A stretch of DNA of 64,000 nt. Origin: Ferrovibrio sp046297895 (GTDB lineage: Bacteria > Pseudomonadota > Alphaproteobacteria > Ferrovibrionales > Ferrovibrionaceae). The translations under genes and the position numbers were made by a program. This document shows positions 28,004 through 41,929 of this stretch, one piece after another. The notes under the pieces are model-generated. The model saw only the letters and a program-made list of their open reading frames with translations. It was not told the origin of the DNA and searched no databases. The DNA is taken from NCBI RefSeq assembly GCF_046297895.1, contig NZ_JBKBHC010000007.1, positions 186,001-250,000 of the forward strand, given 5' to 3'. Position 1 is the first letter of the stretch. Every line of letters begins with the position of its first letter.

Positions 28004-29212
28004 ATGACCATGTCTTCAGGCCGTGAAACCGCATCCCTGCATACGCGCCGCTACGACCTCGACTGGCTGCGCATCGCCGCCTTCGGGCTGCTGATCCTTT
28101 ATCACATCGGGATGTTTTTCGTCTCGTGGGACTGGCATGTGAAAAGCGCCCATGCCGGCCCAGGAGATCCGCTTGGCCTGCAGCCCCTGATGCTGCTGAC
28201 CAACCCGTGGCGGCTGGCGCTGCTGTTCCTGATCGCCGGCTGCGCCACGCGCTTCATGGCCGACCGGCTGGATGCGGCGACGATGCTGAAAGGCCGCAGC
28301 CAGCGCCTGCTGCTGCCGCTGGTCTTCGGCATGCTGGTGATCGTGCCGCCGCAGACCTATTACGAGATCGTGGAGAAGCTGGGCTTCCGGGATGGCTGGC
28401 TTGTCTTCTATGTGAAGTATCTCGCCTTCGACGACGGCTGGCGGCCCGGCGGCAAGCTGTTGGTCGTGCCGACCTGGAATCACCTCTGGTTCGTGGCCTA
28501 TCTGTGGGCCTACAGCATGATCGTTATCGCGCTGCGGCCCCTGCTGCTATCGGCCGCGGCGCGCCGCATCGCAGGCTGGCTGAGGCCGCATTTGCGCGGC
28601 GCCGTGCTGCTGCTGGCGCCGCCGCTGTTCATCGCCGTTATGCGCCTGTGGCTGCGGCCGGTCTTCGGCGAAACCCATGCGTTGGTCGACGACTGGTATC
28701 TGCATGCCATCTACCTGCCGCTGTTCCTGTTCGGCTACGCCATCGCGAAGGCTGACTCCGTCTGGGTGGCGATCGAACGTCTGCGCTGGGTGGCACTGGG
28801 CCTGGCCGTGGCCTGTTATGGCGGGCTGGTCTGGTTCATGCTGGAAGGCAACCCGGCCCTCGCTCCCTGGCGCAGTGTTGTCTGGGCCTTCGATCTCTGG
28901 GCCTGGATTGTCATGCTGCTGGGCTTCGCGCGGCGCCTGCTCAGCTTCGACCACCCCGCCCGGCGCTATCTCACCGAGGCCGTCTTCCCCTTCTATATCC
29001 TGCACCAGACCGTGATCGTGGTGGTCGGCCACCATCTGACCGGGCTTGGCCTGCCGGCCTGGGCTGAAGCGGCGATCCTGGTTCCGGCCACCGCTCTGGC
29101 CTGCTGGGGCGGCTATGAAGCGATCCGCCGGGTCGGCTGGCTGCGGCCATTCTTTGGGTTGAAATCGGACCAATCTCTAACCATACAAGAAAAATCAATG
29201 TCTTATAGGTAA
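28004..29212 (+). CDS. Acyltransferase-3 family membrane protein (OpgC/OafA type)
   Basis: This 402-aa protein has about ten membrane helices and starts with RRYDLDWLRIAAFGLLILYHIGMFFVSWDWHV, the acyltransferase-3 signature with its conserved R/H residues. A second region PFYILHQTVIVVVGHHL is also typical. The family transfers acyl or succinyl groups to glucans, O-antigen or other envelope sugars. The ATG at 28004 has GGAG 6 nt upstream; an ATG at 27986 is in frame but lacks one. The divergent membrane LytTR gene is its likely regulator. Confidence 0.92.
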   Translation: MTMSSGRETASLHTRRYDLDWLRIAAFGLLILYHIGMFFVSWDWHVKSAHAGPGDPLGLQPLMLLTNPWRLALLFLIAGCATRFMADRLDAATMLKGRSQRLLLPLVFGMLVIVPPQTYYEIVEKLGFRDGWLVFYVKYLAFDDGWRPGGKLLVVPTWNHLWFVAYLWAYSMIVIALRPLLLSAAARRIAGWLRPHLRGAVLLLAPPLFIAVMRLWLRPVFGETHALVDDWYLHAIYLPLFLFGYAIAKADSVWVAIERLRWVALGLAVACYGGLVWFMLEGNPALAPWRSVVWAFDLWAWIVMLLGFARRLLSFDHPARRYLTEAVFPFYILHQTVIVVVGHHLTGLGLPAWAEAAILVPATALACWGGYEAIRRVGWLRPFFGLKSDQSLTIQEKSMSYR

Positions 29213-29477
29213 TTTAGTATCAATTCGGTCCTATTTATGGTGCCTAAAGACCCTGAGAGCCATTCGCAGGCCTATAAATCTGCAGGTGAATCCATAAAAA
29301 GGTCAACAAACGTGACCTATCGTCCATTTTTTGCTTGATCCCTGCGGCCGCAGGCAATAAATGTTGCCCTCCGCCCCAGCGATTGGTTCTTTGCGTCTTC
29401 AGTCATCGCGCCTGCCGCCCGGGGTGTCCCTGTTATCTGTGACCCGCCCCCGGGGAGCTTAGAGTCGAGGAAGCGCC
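29213..29477 (+). promoter_or_regulatory. Upstream control region of gltDB
   Basis: This 265-bp non-coding stretch is AT-rich in its first half. It contains an inverted repeat GGTCA-N7-TGACC at 29301-29317 and a perfect 14-bp palindrome CCTGCGGCCGCAGG at 29341-29354, which lacks a loop and is more likely a protein site than a hairpin. The gltDB promoter should lie here. Confidence 0.35.
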
Positions 29478-30923
29478 ATGGCCGAGAAGATGCTGAAATT
29501 CGTGCAGACCGCCCAGGCCATGCCGGAAAAACGCATGGCGGCCGACCGCGCCAAGGATTTCGACGAGATCTACCGGGAGTTCGCGGCAGTGAAGGCGGGC
29601 GAACAGGCCTCGCGCTGCTCGCAATGCGGCGTGCCGTTCTGTCAGGTGCATTGCCCGCTGCACAACAACATCCCCGACTGGCTGCGCATGACGGCGGAAG
29701 GCCGGCTGGAAGAAGCCTATGAGCTGAGCCAGGCCACCAACACCTTCCCCGAGGTCTGCGGCCGCATCTGCCCGCAGGACCGCCTGTGCGAAGGCAACTG
29801 CGTGATCGAGCAGTCGGGCCATGGCACCGTCACCATCGGCGCCATCGAAAAATACATCACCGAAACCGCCTGGGCCTCGGGCTGGGTGAAGGCGCCCAAG
29901 CCGGTGCATGCTGAACGGCCGCAGAGCATCGGCATCATCGGCGCCGGTCCGGCCGGACTGGCGGCTGCCGACAAGCTGCGCCGGCTGGGGTATGCCGTGC
30001 ATGTCTATGATCGCTACGACCGCCCCGGCGGCCTGCTGATCTACGGCATCCCGAATTTCAAGCTGGAGAAGGATGTCGTCGAGCGCCGCTCAAAACTGCT
30101 GGCCGATGCCGGCGTGCAGTTCCACATGAATTTCGAGGTCGGCCGCGACGCCACGCTGGACGAGCTGCGCAAGAAGCACGATGCCGTGCTGATCGCCACC
30201 GGCGTCTACAAGGCGCGCGACATCCAGGCGCCCGGTTCGGGCCTGAGCAACATCGTGCCCGCGATGACCTATCTCACCGCTTCCAACAAGCATGGCCTGG
30301 GCGACAAGGTGCCGGACTTCGAAAGCGGCGCGCTGAATGCCGCGGGCAAGAAGGTGGTCGTGATCGGCGGCGGCGATACCGCGATGGACTGCGTGCGCAC
30401 CGCGATCCGCCAGGGCGCCACCGCCGTGCATTGCCTCTATCGGCGCGACAAGGCCAACATGCCGGGCTCGATGCGCGAGGTGAAGAATGCCGAGGAAGAG
30501 GGCGTTGAGTTCGTCTGGCTCAGCCTGCCGAAAAGCTTCCGCGGCGAGGGCAAGGTCACGGCCGTGCATGCCGGCCGCATGAAGCTCGGCCCTGCCGATG
30601 CCTCGGGCCGCCAGATGCCGGTGGAGATCGAGGGCGCCGATTTCGACCAGCCCGCCGATCTGGTGATCAAGGCGCTGGGTTTCGATCCGGAAGAACTGCC
30701 GCAGCAATTCAAGGCACCGCATCTGGAAATCACCCGCTGGGGCACCGTGAAGATTTCGGCGCGCAGCAAGATGACTTCGATGCCCGGCGTGTTCGCCGCC
30801 GGCGACATCGTGCGCGGCGCCAGCCTCGTGGTCTGGGCGATCCGCGACGGCCGCGATGCCGCCGACGCCATCCACCAGTATATCCAGGCCAAGGCGCAGC
30901 CCGCTGCGCAGGCCGCTGAGTAA
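29478..30923 (+). CDS. gltD: Glutamate synthase (NADPH) small subunit
   Basis: This 481-aa subunit carries NADPH oxidation and electron delivery for glutamate synthase (2-oxoglutarate + glutamine to two glutamate). The N-terminal cysteine clusters CSQCGVPFCQVHCPLHNNIPDW and CGRICPQDRLCEGNC hold the 4Fe-4S centres. FAD- and NADPH-binding GxGxxG motifs follow (GIIGAGPAGLAAADKL and VVVIGGGDTAMDCVRTA). It precedes gltB by 11 bp, the reverse of the E. coli gene order. Confidence 0.97.
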   Translation: MAEKMLKFVQTAQAMPEKRMAADRAKDFDEIYREFAAVKAGEQASRCSQCGVPFCQVHCPLHNNIPDWLRMTAEGRLEEAYELSQATNTFPEVCGRICPQDRLCEGNCVIEQSGHGTVTIGAIEKYITETAWASGWVKAPKPVHAERPQSIGIIGAGPAGLAAADKLRRLGYAVHVYDRYDRPGGLLIYGIPNFKLEKDVVERRSKLLADAGVQFHMNFEVGRDATLDELRKKHDAVLIATGVYKARDIQAPGSGLSNIVPAMTYLTASNKHGLGDKVPDFESGALNAAGKKVVVIGGGDTAMDCVRTAIRQGATAVHCLYRRDKANMPGSMREVKNAEEEGVEFVWLSLPKSFRGEGKVTAVHAGRMKLGPADASGRQMPVEIEGADFDQPADLVIKALGFDPEELPQQFKAPHLEITRWGTVKISARSKMTSMPGVFAAGDIVRGASLVVWAIRDGRDAADAIHQYIQAKAQPAAQAAE

Positions 30924-30934
30924 GGAGTCCTGAC

Positions 30935-35482
<4,548 letters not shown>

Positions 35483-35540
35483 TGGTTTAGGGCTTCTGGT
35501 TCCGGCCTGCCCCAATCGGCCGGGTTCCAGGGAAGCGGAA

Positions 35541-35572
35541 ACGCCGCCGGATGAAAATCCGGCGGCGTTTTT
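35541..35572 (+). terminator. Rho-independent terminator of gltDB
   Basis: A perfect 12-bp stem ACGCCGCCGGAT/ATCCGGCGGCGT with a GAAA loop is followed by TTTTT. No gene is supported between it and the REP-type element at 35796; the DNA in between (about 220 bp) shows no clear feature. Confidence 0.92.
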
Positions 35573-35795
35573 GTTTGCAGTCATAGCTAGAGCCGAAACA
35601 GGAATTCGACAATTTCAAGAAACAGCCTGAGCAGAATGAGCAGGAGATAGTATTGCATTTCGAAGTTCCGTTCGTGGCTAGTTGATTCGGACATCACGAA
35701 CAGACTGAGGCAGGCGTGCAAAGAACGACAACGCAGAGGGGTCGGCCTGCTTGCTATTGAAGCCACGCAGTTATTTGCTGGTTTTTAAGGATTTT

Positions 35796-35885
35796 GTCAT
35801 GCCCGGGCTTGGCCCGGGCATCCACGAGTTTTTAGGGATTGCGTGATAGGAAGACGTGGATGGCCGGGCCAAGCCCGGCCATGAC
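35796..35885. repeat. REP-type palindromic element, copy 2
   Basis: A 90-bp palindrome from GTCATGCCCGGGCTTGG to CCAAGCCCGGCCATGAC is homologous to the element at 4537-4622 and better matched. Each arm again folds on itself (CCCGGGCTTGGCCCGGG). It lies immediately upstream of the secreted-protein gene and creates a false upstream extension of that reading frame. Confidence 0.78.
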
Positions 35886-35904
35886 GGTTTGTGTGAGGAA
35901 GATC

Positions 35905-36207
35905 ATGCAGAGACTACTTCCCGGCTTGGTGCTATTGGGCTGCCTGCTCGCCTCGCCTGCCTTCGCCTTCTGCGTGGTGAACGACACCGATGGCAGCATC
36001 GTCGTGCAGGCCGGCGGCCCCCCGATGCCGGTCTATGTGAAGGAAGTGAAATCGGGTCAGCGCGACTGCTACAGCCCGCGCAAAACCGAGGGCATCGTGG
36101 TGGAAATCTACGATTCCGCGGCGCGCCGCCTGCGCTGCCGCCAGTCGGTGGCGCCGCAGACGGCCACGATCACCGTGGGCAAGACCTGCAAGGTCAATCC
36201 CGGCTGA
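35905..36207 (+). CDS. Small secreted cysteine-containing protein
   Basis: I do not recognise this 100-aa protein. It has a clear Sec signal peptide (QRLLPGLVLLGCLLASPAFA) and a mature part of about 78 residues with four cysteines (FCVVND, RDCYSP, RLRCRQS, KTCKVNPG). These could form two disulfides, suggesting a small beta-rich periplasmic protein. The ATG at 35905 is preceded by GAGGAA; the frame stays open upstream only through the REP element. It is followed 138 bp later by an outer-membrane protein gene, and a shared envelope role is possible. Confidence 0.72.
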   Translation: MQRLLPGLVLLGCLLASPAFAFCVVNDTDGSIVVQAGGPPMPVYVKEVKSGQRDCYSPRKTEGIVVEIYDSAARRLRCRQSVAPQTATITVGKTCKVNPG

Positions 36208-36345
36208 ACCGGATGTCCGGCAGGCGCCGCGGCGAATCGATCCGCAGCAGCGGCCTGATCATCATGAACCCGTTTTAATTTGCAGCATGCGTCGGTACGG
36301 GTTAAGTCCGATCCCTGATCTGTCTCGAATCAGGGGGGAATTTCC

Positions 36346-37524
36346 ATGCCGTTCCGTCGCATTGCCGCCATCCTGCTGATCGGTGGCGTTTCGCTGGCCG
36401 CGTCTATCCCCGCTATGGTGCCGAAAGCCATGGCGCAAAACGACGCCCGCTATGAACAGCTCATGCGCATGCTGGAAAACCAGCAGCGGCGCATCGAGGA
36501 TCTGGAGGCCCGGCTGAATGCGCAGCAGGCGGTGCCCGCCGGTGCACGCCAGTTCGCGGCGGCCAGTCCGGCCCCGACGACAGCCATGCCGGGCAGCCTG
36601 GCGCAAATGGGACAAGGCATGGCCGGCCATGGCATGGCGGGCATGCCGCCCATGGCCGCCGCGCCGGCAGTCCGGCCGCGGGAAATCTCGCTCAGCCTGC
36701 AGCCGCTGCTGCTCAAGCCGATGTCCGACAGCTTCCGGTTCTTAAGCGGCGATGCCAATGCCGATACCCAGACCGCGACGGTGGATCACGGATTCGGCCC
36801 CGGTCTGGAAGGCGGCGTTCTGTATGCTCCGGCCGGGCGCCGGTTTGCGGTCGCGCTGACCGGACGTCATCTGTCGACCGACAGCGATGCTTCCACACGC
36901 CTGCGCGACACCGCCTTGTTCGATGCCGGCTTCGGCGGCCCTGCCGGTACTGCCGGCGAAACGGTGGTGGCGCGATCGGAGGTCGAGACCCTGCAATTCG
37001 ATCTCGACCTGCGCAGCCGGCCGCGCGGCGAACGTCCGGCTCTGTTTGCCGGTTTGCGCTATGCCGAGCTCAACCGCGACCTCGACATTCGCAACAATGT
37101 CGATGCCGTATCCCTCAACCAGGCGCATTTCCGCGGCGTGGGCCCGCGCGTCGGCGCCGATGGCCGGGTATCGCTTGGTTCGGGTTTCTACATCGATGGC
37201 GGGGTGGCCGGCAGCCTGCTGCTTGGCACCGGCGAGGTTGGCTCGCAAACCAACAACAACGGCACCACGCCGAATCTGTTCTACCGCGCCGAAAACCATC
37301 GTGCCGTGCCGGTGCTGGATGGCCGCATCGCGCTTGGCTGGGACGTGATCGAGGATGCCGGCGGCCTGGACGCGCTGGGAATCGAACTTGGCCTGCGCGC
37401 CCAGCACTGGATGGGATTGCAGGACTTTGTCTTCAGCACCGACACGCTGGTCGGTGCCGCCAATATCGGCAGCACCGACATGACCTTTGCCGGTCCCTAT
37501 CTCAGCGTGAAGGCGCGCTGGTAG
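36346..37524 (+). CDS. Outer-membrane beta-barrel protein (Lpg1974/MOMP-like)
   Basis: This 392-aa protein has a signal peptide (residues 1-30, ending AMAQ), a short coiled coil (RYEQLMRMLENQQRRIEDLEARLNAQQ) and a Met/Ala/Pro/Gly-rich linker. A predicted beta-barrel follows (about 110-392, alternating strands such as FAVALTGRHLSTD and PALFAGLRYAELNRDLD). It ends in LSVKARW, the terminal aromatic typical of barrels recognised by BamA. The layout resembles Lpg1974-family pore-forming proteins. Pore specificity is unknown. Confidence 0.8.
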   Translation: MPFRRIAAILLIGGVSLAASIPAMVPKAMAQNDARYEQLMRMLENQQRRIEDLEARLNAQQAVPAGARQFAAASPAPTTAMPGSLAQMGQGMAGHGMAGMPPMAAAPAVRPREISLSLQPLLLKPMSDSFRFLSGDANADTQTATVDHGFGPGLEGGVLYAPAGRRFAVALTGRHLSTDSDASTRLRDTALFDAGFGGPAGTAGETVVARSEVETLQFDLDLRSRPRGERPALFAGLRYAELNRDLDIRNNVDAVSLNQAHFRGVGPRVGADGRVSLGSGFYIDGGVAGSLLLGTGEVGSQTNNNGTTPNLFYRAENHRAVPVLDGRIALGWDVIEDAGGLDALGIELGLRAQHWMGLQDFVFSTDTLVGAANIGSTDMTFAGPYLSVKARW

Positions 37525-37530
37525 GCCGCA

Positions 37531-37920
37531 TCATGTGACGATGCCATACAGCACCATGGCCATGCCGGCGAGGCCGCCGGCATAGGCCAGGGTGCGCAGC
37601 CAGGGCACGCCGAGGGTGTAGACCACGGCATGTGCCACGCGGCTGTAGAAAAACACCTGGGCGCCCAGCGCGGTCCAGGCATCGGCGCGGTTCATCACCG
37701 CCGCCGCCAGCACCAGGGCGGCAAACGGCACCAGGTTCTCCACCATGTTGAGATGGGCGCGGTGCGCGCGGCCGATCCAGCCGGTGCCGGGCGGAAAATC
37801 CTCGCGGTTGCCGGCCACCACGAACAGGCCGCGGCTGAAGATGAAGCCGAGCGAATAGGGAAACGCCAGCAGCAGGCAGAGTACGGCGCTGGCGATCAGC
37901 ATCGTCATGTCGGTGGTCAT
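37531..37920 (-). CDS. MAPEG-family membrane protein
   Basis: This 129-aa four-helix membrane protein contains the MAPEG motif RAHRAHLNMVENLVPFAALVLAA and R-VAHAVVYTLGVPWLRTLAY, close to uncharacterised alphaproteobacterial MAPEG proteins. GGAGCC precedes the ATG at 37920; the open frame extends upstream but is not family-like. It lies 58 bp downstream of a chemoreceptor gene on the same strand. It converges with the outer-membrane protein gene. Confidence 0.9.
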   Translation of the reverse strand: MTTDMTMLIASAVLCLLLAFPYSLGFIFSRGLFVVAGNREDFPPGTGWIGRAHRAHLNMVENLVPFAALVLAAAVMNRADAWTALGAQVFFYSRVAHAVVYTLGVPWLRTLAYAGGLAGMAMVLYGIVT

Positions 37921-37978
37921 GGCAGGCTCCGATTCGGGTTCCGGTGCCCGCCATGATCCCGCAAAAGCAGTGGCTTGA

Positions 37979-39868
37979 CTAGGCCGTGCGGAAGAAACCG
38001 ACCAACTGCGACAGTTCGCGCGCCTGGGCCGACAGCGACTGCGCCGAGGCCGAGGTCTGTTCCACCAGGGCACCGTTGCGCTGGGTCATCTCGTCCATGT
38101 TGCCCACTGCGGTATTCACTTCGTCCAGACCCGTGGCCTGCTCGCGGCTGGCCGCGGCGATCTCGGCCACGATGTCGGTGACCTTTTTGATTGCAGTCAC
38201 GATCTCGGTCAGCGACTGGCCGGTGCGGTTCACCAGGCTCGCCCCGGTCTTGACCTGGGCATTCGATTCCGTGATCAGCGCCTTGATGTCCTTCGACGCA
38301 TTCGCGCTGCGCTGCGCCAGCGCGCGCACCTCCTGCGCCACTACGGCAAAGCCTTTGCCCGCCTCGCCGGCGCGGGCCGCCTCCACACTGGCATTCAATG
38401 CCAGCAGGTTGGTCTGGAAGGCGATCTCGTCGATCAGCGACACGATGTCGGAGATCTTGCGTGCGCTCTCCTCAATCTGCGTCACGGCGGCAACGGCATC
38501 GCCCACCACGCTGCCGCCCTTCTCCGCCGTGTCGCGGGCCACCACCGCAAGCTGGTTCGCCGCCTGGGCATTGTCGGCATTCTGCTTCACCGTGGTCGTC
38601 ACCTCGTGCATCGAGGCCGCCGTTTCCTCAAGCGCGGCCGCCTGCTGTTCGGTGCGGCTGGCCAGGTCCTGGCTGCCGGCCGAGATTTCGGCCGCCGCGC
38701 TGCTCTGCGCATCCACGGCGGTGGCGATGTTGCGCACCACGCCGGTCAGCGTGTCGGCCATGCCGTTCAGGTCGGATTGCAGGCTGGCGAACACGCCCTG
38801 ATACTGGCCCTGCATGCGGCTGCGCAGATCGCCCTTGGCCAGTCCGGCCACGGTGGTCTGCACATTCGCGATGGCCTCGCTCAGGGTTGCCAGCATGCTG
38901 TTCAACTGGCTGCCGATCTTGGCGGTCACGCCAGCCAGCGCCGCGGTATCGATGCGCCGGCCCAGTTCGCCGGCCGAAGCCGCGGTCACCACCTGGCCGA
39001 TGGCGCGGTCAAGGGCTGCTTCCTGTTCGGTGCGGGCTTCCTCGTTGCGCTTGCGCTCGGCTTCGATCTCGGCCTGCAGACGGTCGGCCGCCATGCCGTT
39101 ATCCTTCAGCACGCTGACGGCGCGGGCGATGTCGCCCACCTCGTCGCCCCGGTCCTGGCCGGTCACGTCGGCATCCCAGTCCCGCTTGGCCAGTCGGCCC
39201 AGCGTATCGGTCAGTGCAGCCAGGGGCTGGCTGACGCTGCGCACCATGATCCAGCTCAGGCCCAGCAGGATCAGGATCACGACCGCGATGACACCGCCAT
39301 TGGCGATCAGTAACTGGCGGAAGATCGCGTCGACATCGTCGATATAGATGCCGGTGCCGACGATCCAGCCCCAGGGCGCGAAGCCCTTCACATACGAGAT
39401 TTTGGGCACGGGCTGGCTCAGGCCCGGCTTGGGCCAGAGATAGTCGACATAGCCGGCGCCGTCCTTCTTCACCACGTTGACGAATTCGACGAAGAGCCGT
39501 TTGCCGTTCGGGTCCTTGTTCTCGCTCAGATCCTTGCCGACGAGCTGTTTGGCGAAGGGATGCATCACCATCACCGGGCCCATGTCGTTGACCCAGAAGT
39601 ATTCCTTTTCGTCGTAGCGCATGACTTCCAGGTCGGCGAGCGCCAGCCGCTTGGCATCGGCCTCGCTCAGTTCGCCCGCCTGGGCGCGGGCGTGGTAGCG
39701 CACGATCACGCTGTGGGCCACTTCGGCCAGGTTGCGCGTCTTGACCATGCGATCCTCAAGCAGGACGCCGTTCAGCCGGTGCAGGCCGATGGCGCCCACG
39801 AGGAGCAGGCCGATCACACTAATGCCGAGGATGATCCAAAACCTGGGCGCCAGGCGCAAATTCTTCAT
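37979..39868 (-). CDS. Methyl-accepting chemotaxis protein with periplasmic single-Cache domain
   Basis: This 629-aa receptor has two membrane helices (about 12-32 and 188-210) flanking a periplasmic sCache_2-type domain (DEKEYFWVNDMGPVMVMHPF, GWIVGTGIYIDDVDAIFRQ). HAMP (210-265), a second linker and the signalling domain with tip EIAFQTNLLALNASVEAARAG follow. The last 220 residues are almost the same as in the receptor at 8263-10140. This one ends at QLVGFFRTA, without the CheR-binding pentapeptide. sCache domains usually bind small carboxylates. AGGGGG precedes the ATG. Confidence 0.95.
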   Translation of the reverse strand: MKNLRLAPRFWIILGISVIGLLLVGAIGLHRLNGVLLEDRMVKTRNLAEVAHSVIVRYHARAQAGELSEADAKRLALADLEVMRYDEKEYFWVNDMGPVMVMHPFAKQLVGKDLSENKDPNGKRLFVEFVNVVKKDGAGYVDYLWPKPGLSQPVPKISYVKGFAPWGWIVGTGIYIDDVDAIFRQLLIANGGVIAVVILILLGLSWIMVRSVSQPLAALTDTLGRLAKRDWDADVTGQDRGDEVGDIARAVSVLKDNGMAADRLQAEIEAERKRNEEARTEQEAALDRAIGQVVTAASAGELGRRIDTAALAGVTAKIGSQLNSMLATLSEAIANVQTTVAGLAKGDLRSRMQGQYQGVFASLQSDLNGMADTLTGVVRNIATAVDAQSSAAAEISAGSQDLASRTEQQAAALEETAASMHEVTTTVKQNADNAQAANQLAVVARDTAEKGGSVVGDAVAAVTQIEESARKISDIVSLIDEIAFQTNLLALNASVEAARAGEAGKGFAVVAQEVRALAQRSANASKDIKALITESNAQVKTGASLVNRTGQSLTEIVTAIKKVTDIVAEIAAASREQATGLDEVNTAVGNMDEMTQRNGALVEQTSASAQSLSAQARELSQLVGFFRTA

Positions 39869-40116
39869 GTCGCTACCCCCTCCTTCTGGGGATGTCGCTG
39901 AAAAGATTGATATTTTCGGAGACGGTGGGGTAACGGGGTATGTTGTATTTGAACAATGATTATCTGTGCATGTTATTTTTTAGTAACTTTGATTAGTAAA
40001 ATAATCCTCCTTATGAAGATGCTGCGTGTACGGAAGAATCGCCGCTTCCCGCCGCGGCCGGTCCTTCCCGCTGCCGCCGGGGGTTGCTATCACCCTGGCC
40101 TGATTGAAGGACTGCC

Positions 40117-41925
40117 ATGGCCCCCCCGCTTCTGATCCTGCGCGACATCCACCTCACCTTCGGCGGCCAGCCCCTGCTGGACGGGGCCGAATTGTCGGTG
40201 CAGGCGGGCGACCGGCTCTGCCTGGTCGGCCGTAACGGTTCGGGCAAATCCACCCTGATGAAGGTGGCGGCCGGCATGGTACAGCCCGAAAGCGGCGACC
40301 GCGTGGTGCAGAGCGGCACCACCATGCGCTACCTGCCGCAGGAGCCCGATCTCTCCGGCTTCCCCGACACGCTGGCCTATGTGCTCGGCGGCCTCATGCC
40401 CGGCGACGACGCGCATCGCGCCCGCACCCTGCTCGAAGCGCTGGGCCTCACGGGCGCGGAAGATCCGAAAACCCTGTCCGGCGGCGAGGCGCGCCGCGCG
40501 GCGCTGGCCCGCGTGCTGGCGCCCGAGCCCGACATCCTGCTGCTGGACGAGCCGACCAACCATCTCGACCTGCCCGCCATCGAATGGCTGGAGTCCGAAC
40601 TGAAGCGCATCCGCTCGGCGCTGGTGCTGATCAGCCACGATCGGCGCTTCCTCTCCAACCTCACCCGCGCCACGATCTGGCTCGATCGCGGCGCCACGCG
40701 GCGGCTGGACCAGGGCTTTGCCGCCTTCGAGGACTGGCGCGACGCATTGCTGGAGCAGGAGGAAACCGAACGCCACAAGCTGGACCGCAAGATCGTCGCC
40801 GAACTCGACTGGGTGCGCCATGGCGTATCGGGCCGGCGCAAGCGCAACATGGGCCGCATGCGCGCGCTGCAGGATCTGCGGCGCGAGCGCCGCGAACAGC
40901 GCAAGGTGGCCGGCAATGTCACGCTCACGGTGTCGGAAGCCGAAACCTCGTCGAAGCTGATCGCCGAGGCGAAGAACATCTCCAAGGCCTGGGGCGATCA
41001 GGTCGTGCTGCAGGATGTGTCGCTGAAGATCCAGCGCGGCGACCGCTTCGGCATCATTGGGCCGAACGGCGCAGGCAAGACCACATTGCTGAACATCCTC
41101 ACCGGCAAGCTGAAACCCGATGCGGGCAGCGTACGGCTGGGCATGAATCTGGAACTGGTGGCGCTGGACCAGAAGCGCGATGCGCTCGATCCCGAAATGA
41201 CGCTGCAATATGCCCTTGCCGGCGGCAGCGACAAGGTCACCATCAATGGCCAGCCGCGCCATGTGATGAGCTACATGAAGGATTTCCTGTTCACGCCGGA
41301 ACAGGCCCGCACGCCTTTGCGCGTGCTGTCGGGCGGCGAGCGCGGCCGGCTGATGCTGGCGCGCGCGCTCAGCAAGCCGTCCAACGTGCTGGTGCTCGAC
41401 GAGCCGACCAACGATCTCGATCTGGAAACGCTCGATCTATTGCAGGAAATGCTGGCCGATTATCCTGGCACCGTACTGCTGGTCAGCCACGACCGCGATT
41501 TCCTCGACCGCGTCTGTACTGCCGTGCTGGCTTTCGAGGGCAATGGACGCTGGCAGCTCTATGCCGGCGGCTATTCCGACATGGTGGCCCAGCGTGGGTC
41601 CGGCGTGCAGGCGAAGGCCGCGCCGGCGCAGAAAAAGGCGGAGGCGGATGACAGGCCCGCATCCTCAGCACCGCGTGCGGCACCGAAGCGCAAACTCAGC
41701 TTTAAGGAAAAACACGCGCTGGAGACCCTGCCCAAACGCATGGCCGACCTGCAGGCCGAGATCGCCGGGCACCAGGCGGCGCTGAACGATCCGCAGCTCT
41801 TCTCGCGCGACCCGGCGAAATTCCAGGCCGCCAGCGCCGGTCTGGAAAAAGCCACGTCCGAGCTGGCCGCTGCGGAAGACCAGTGGCTGGAACTGGAAAT
41901 GCTGCGCGAGGAACTGGAAGGCTAG
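40117..41925 (+). CDS. ABC-F family ATPase (Uup-like)
   Basis: This 602-aa soluble protein has two ABC domains: Walker A GRNGSGKST with LSGGEARRAALAR, and GPNGAGKTT with LSGGERGRLMLAR; both have LDEPTN Walker B motifs. An interdomain linker and a C-terminal coiled coil (FKEKHALETLPKRMADLQAEIAGHQ) match the Uup subgroup, which binds DNA or ribosomes. No membrane segment is present, so it is not a transporter. The 248-bp region upstream is strongly AT-rich and presumably holds promoters for this gene and the divergent chemoreceptor. Confidence 0.95.
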   Translation: MAPPLLILRDIHLTFGGQPLLDGAELSVQAGDRLCLVGRNGSGKSTLMKVAAGMVQPESGDRVVQSGTTMRYLPQEPDLSGFPDTLAYVLGGLMPGDDAHRARTLLEALGLTGAEDPKTLSGGEARRAALARVLAPEPDILLLDEPTNHLDLPAIEWLESELKRIRSALVLISHDRRFLSNLTRATIWLDRGATRRLDQGFAAFEDWRDALLEQEETERHKLDRKIVAELDWVRHGVSGRRKRNMGRMRALQDLRRERREQRKVAGNVTLTVSEAETSSKLIAEAKNISKAWGDQVVLQDVSLKIQRGDRFGIIGPNGAGKTTLLNILTGKLKPDAGSVRLGMNLELVALDQKRDALDPEMTLQYALAGGSDKVTINGQPRHVMSYMKDFLFTPEQARTPLRVLSGGERGRLMLARALSKPSNVLVLDEPTNDLDLETLDLLQEMLADYPGTVLLVSHDRDFLDRVCTAVLAFEGNGRWQLYAGGYSDMVAQRGSGVQAKAAPAQKKAEADDRPASSAPRAAPKRKLSFKEKHALETLPKRMADLQAEIAGHQAALNDPQLFSRDPAKFQAASAGLEKATSELAAAEDQWLELEMLREELEG

Positions 41926-41929
41926 GGCT

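Noticed and set aside
35839..35904. N-terminal extension of the small secreted protein
   Set aside because: It only translates the REP element; the signal peptide and Shine-Dalgarno fit the ATG at 35905.
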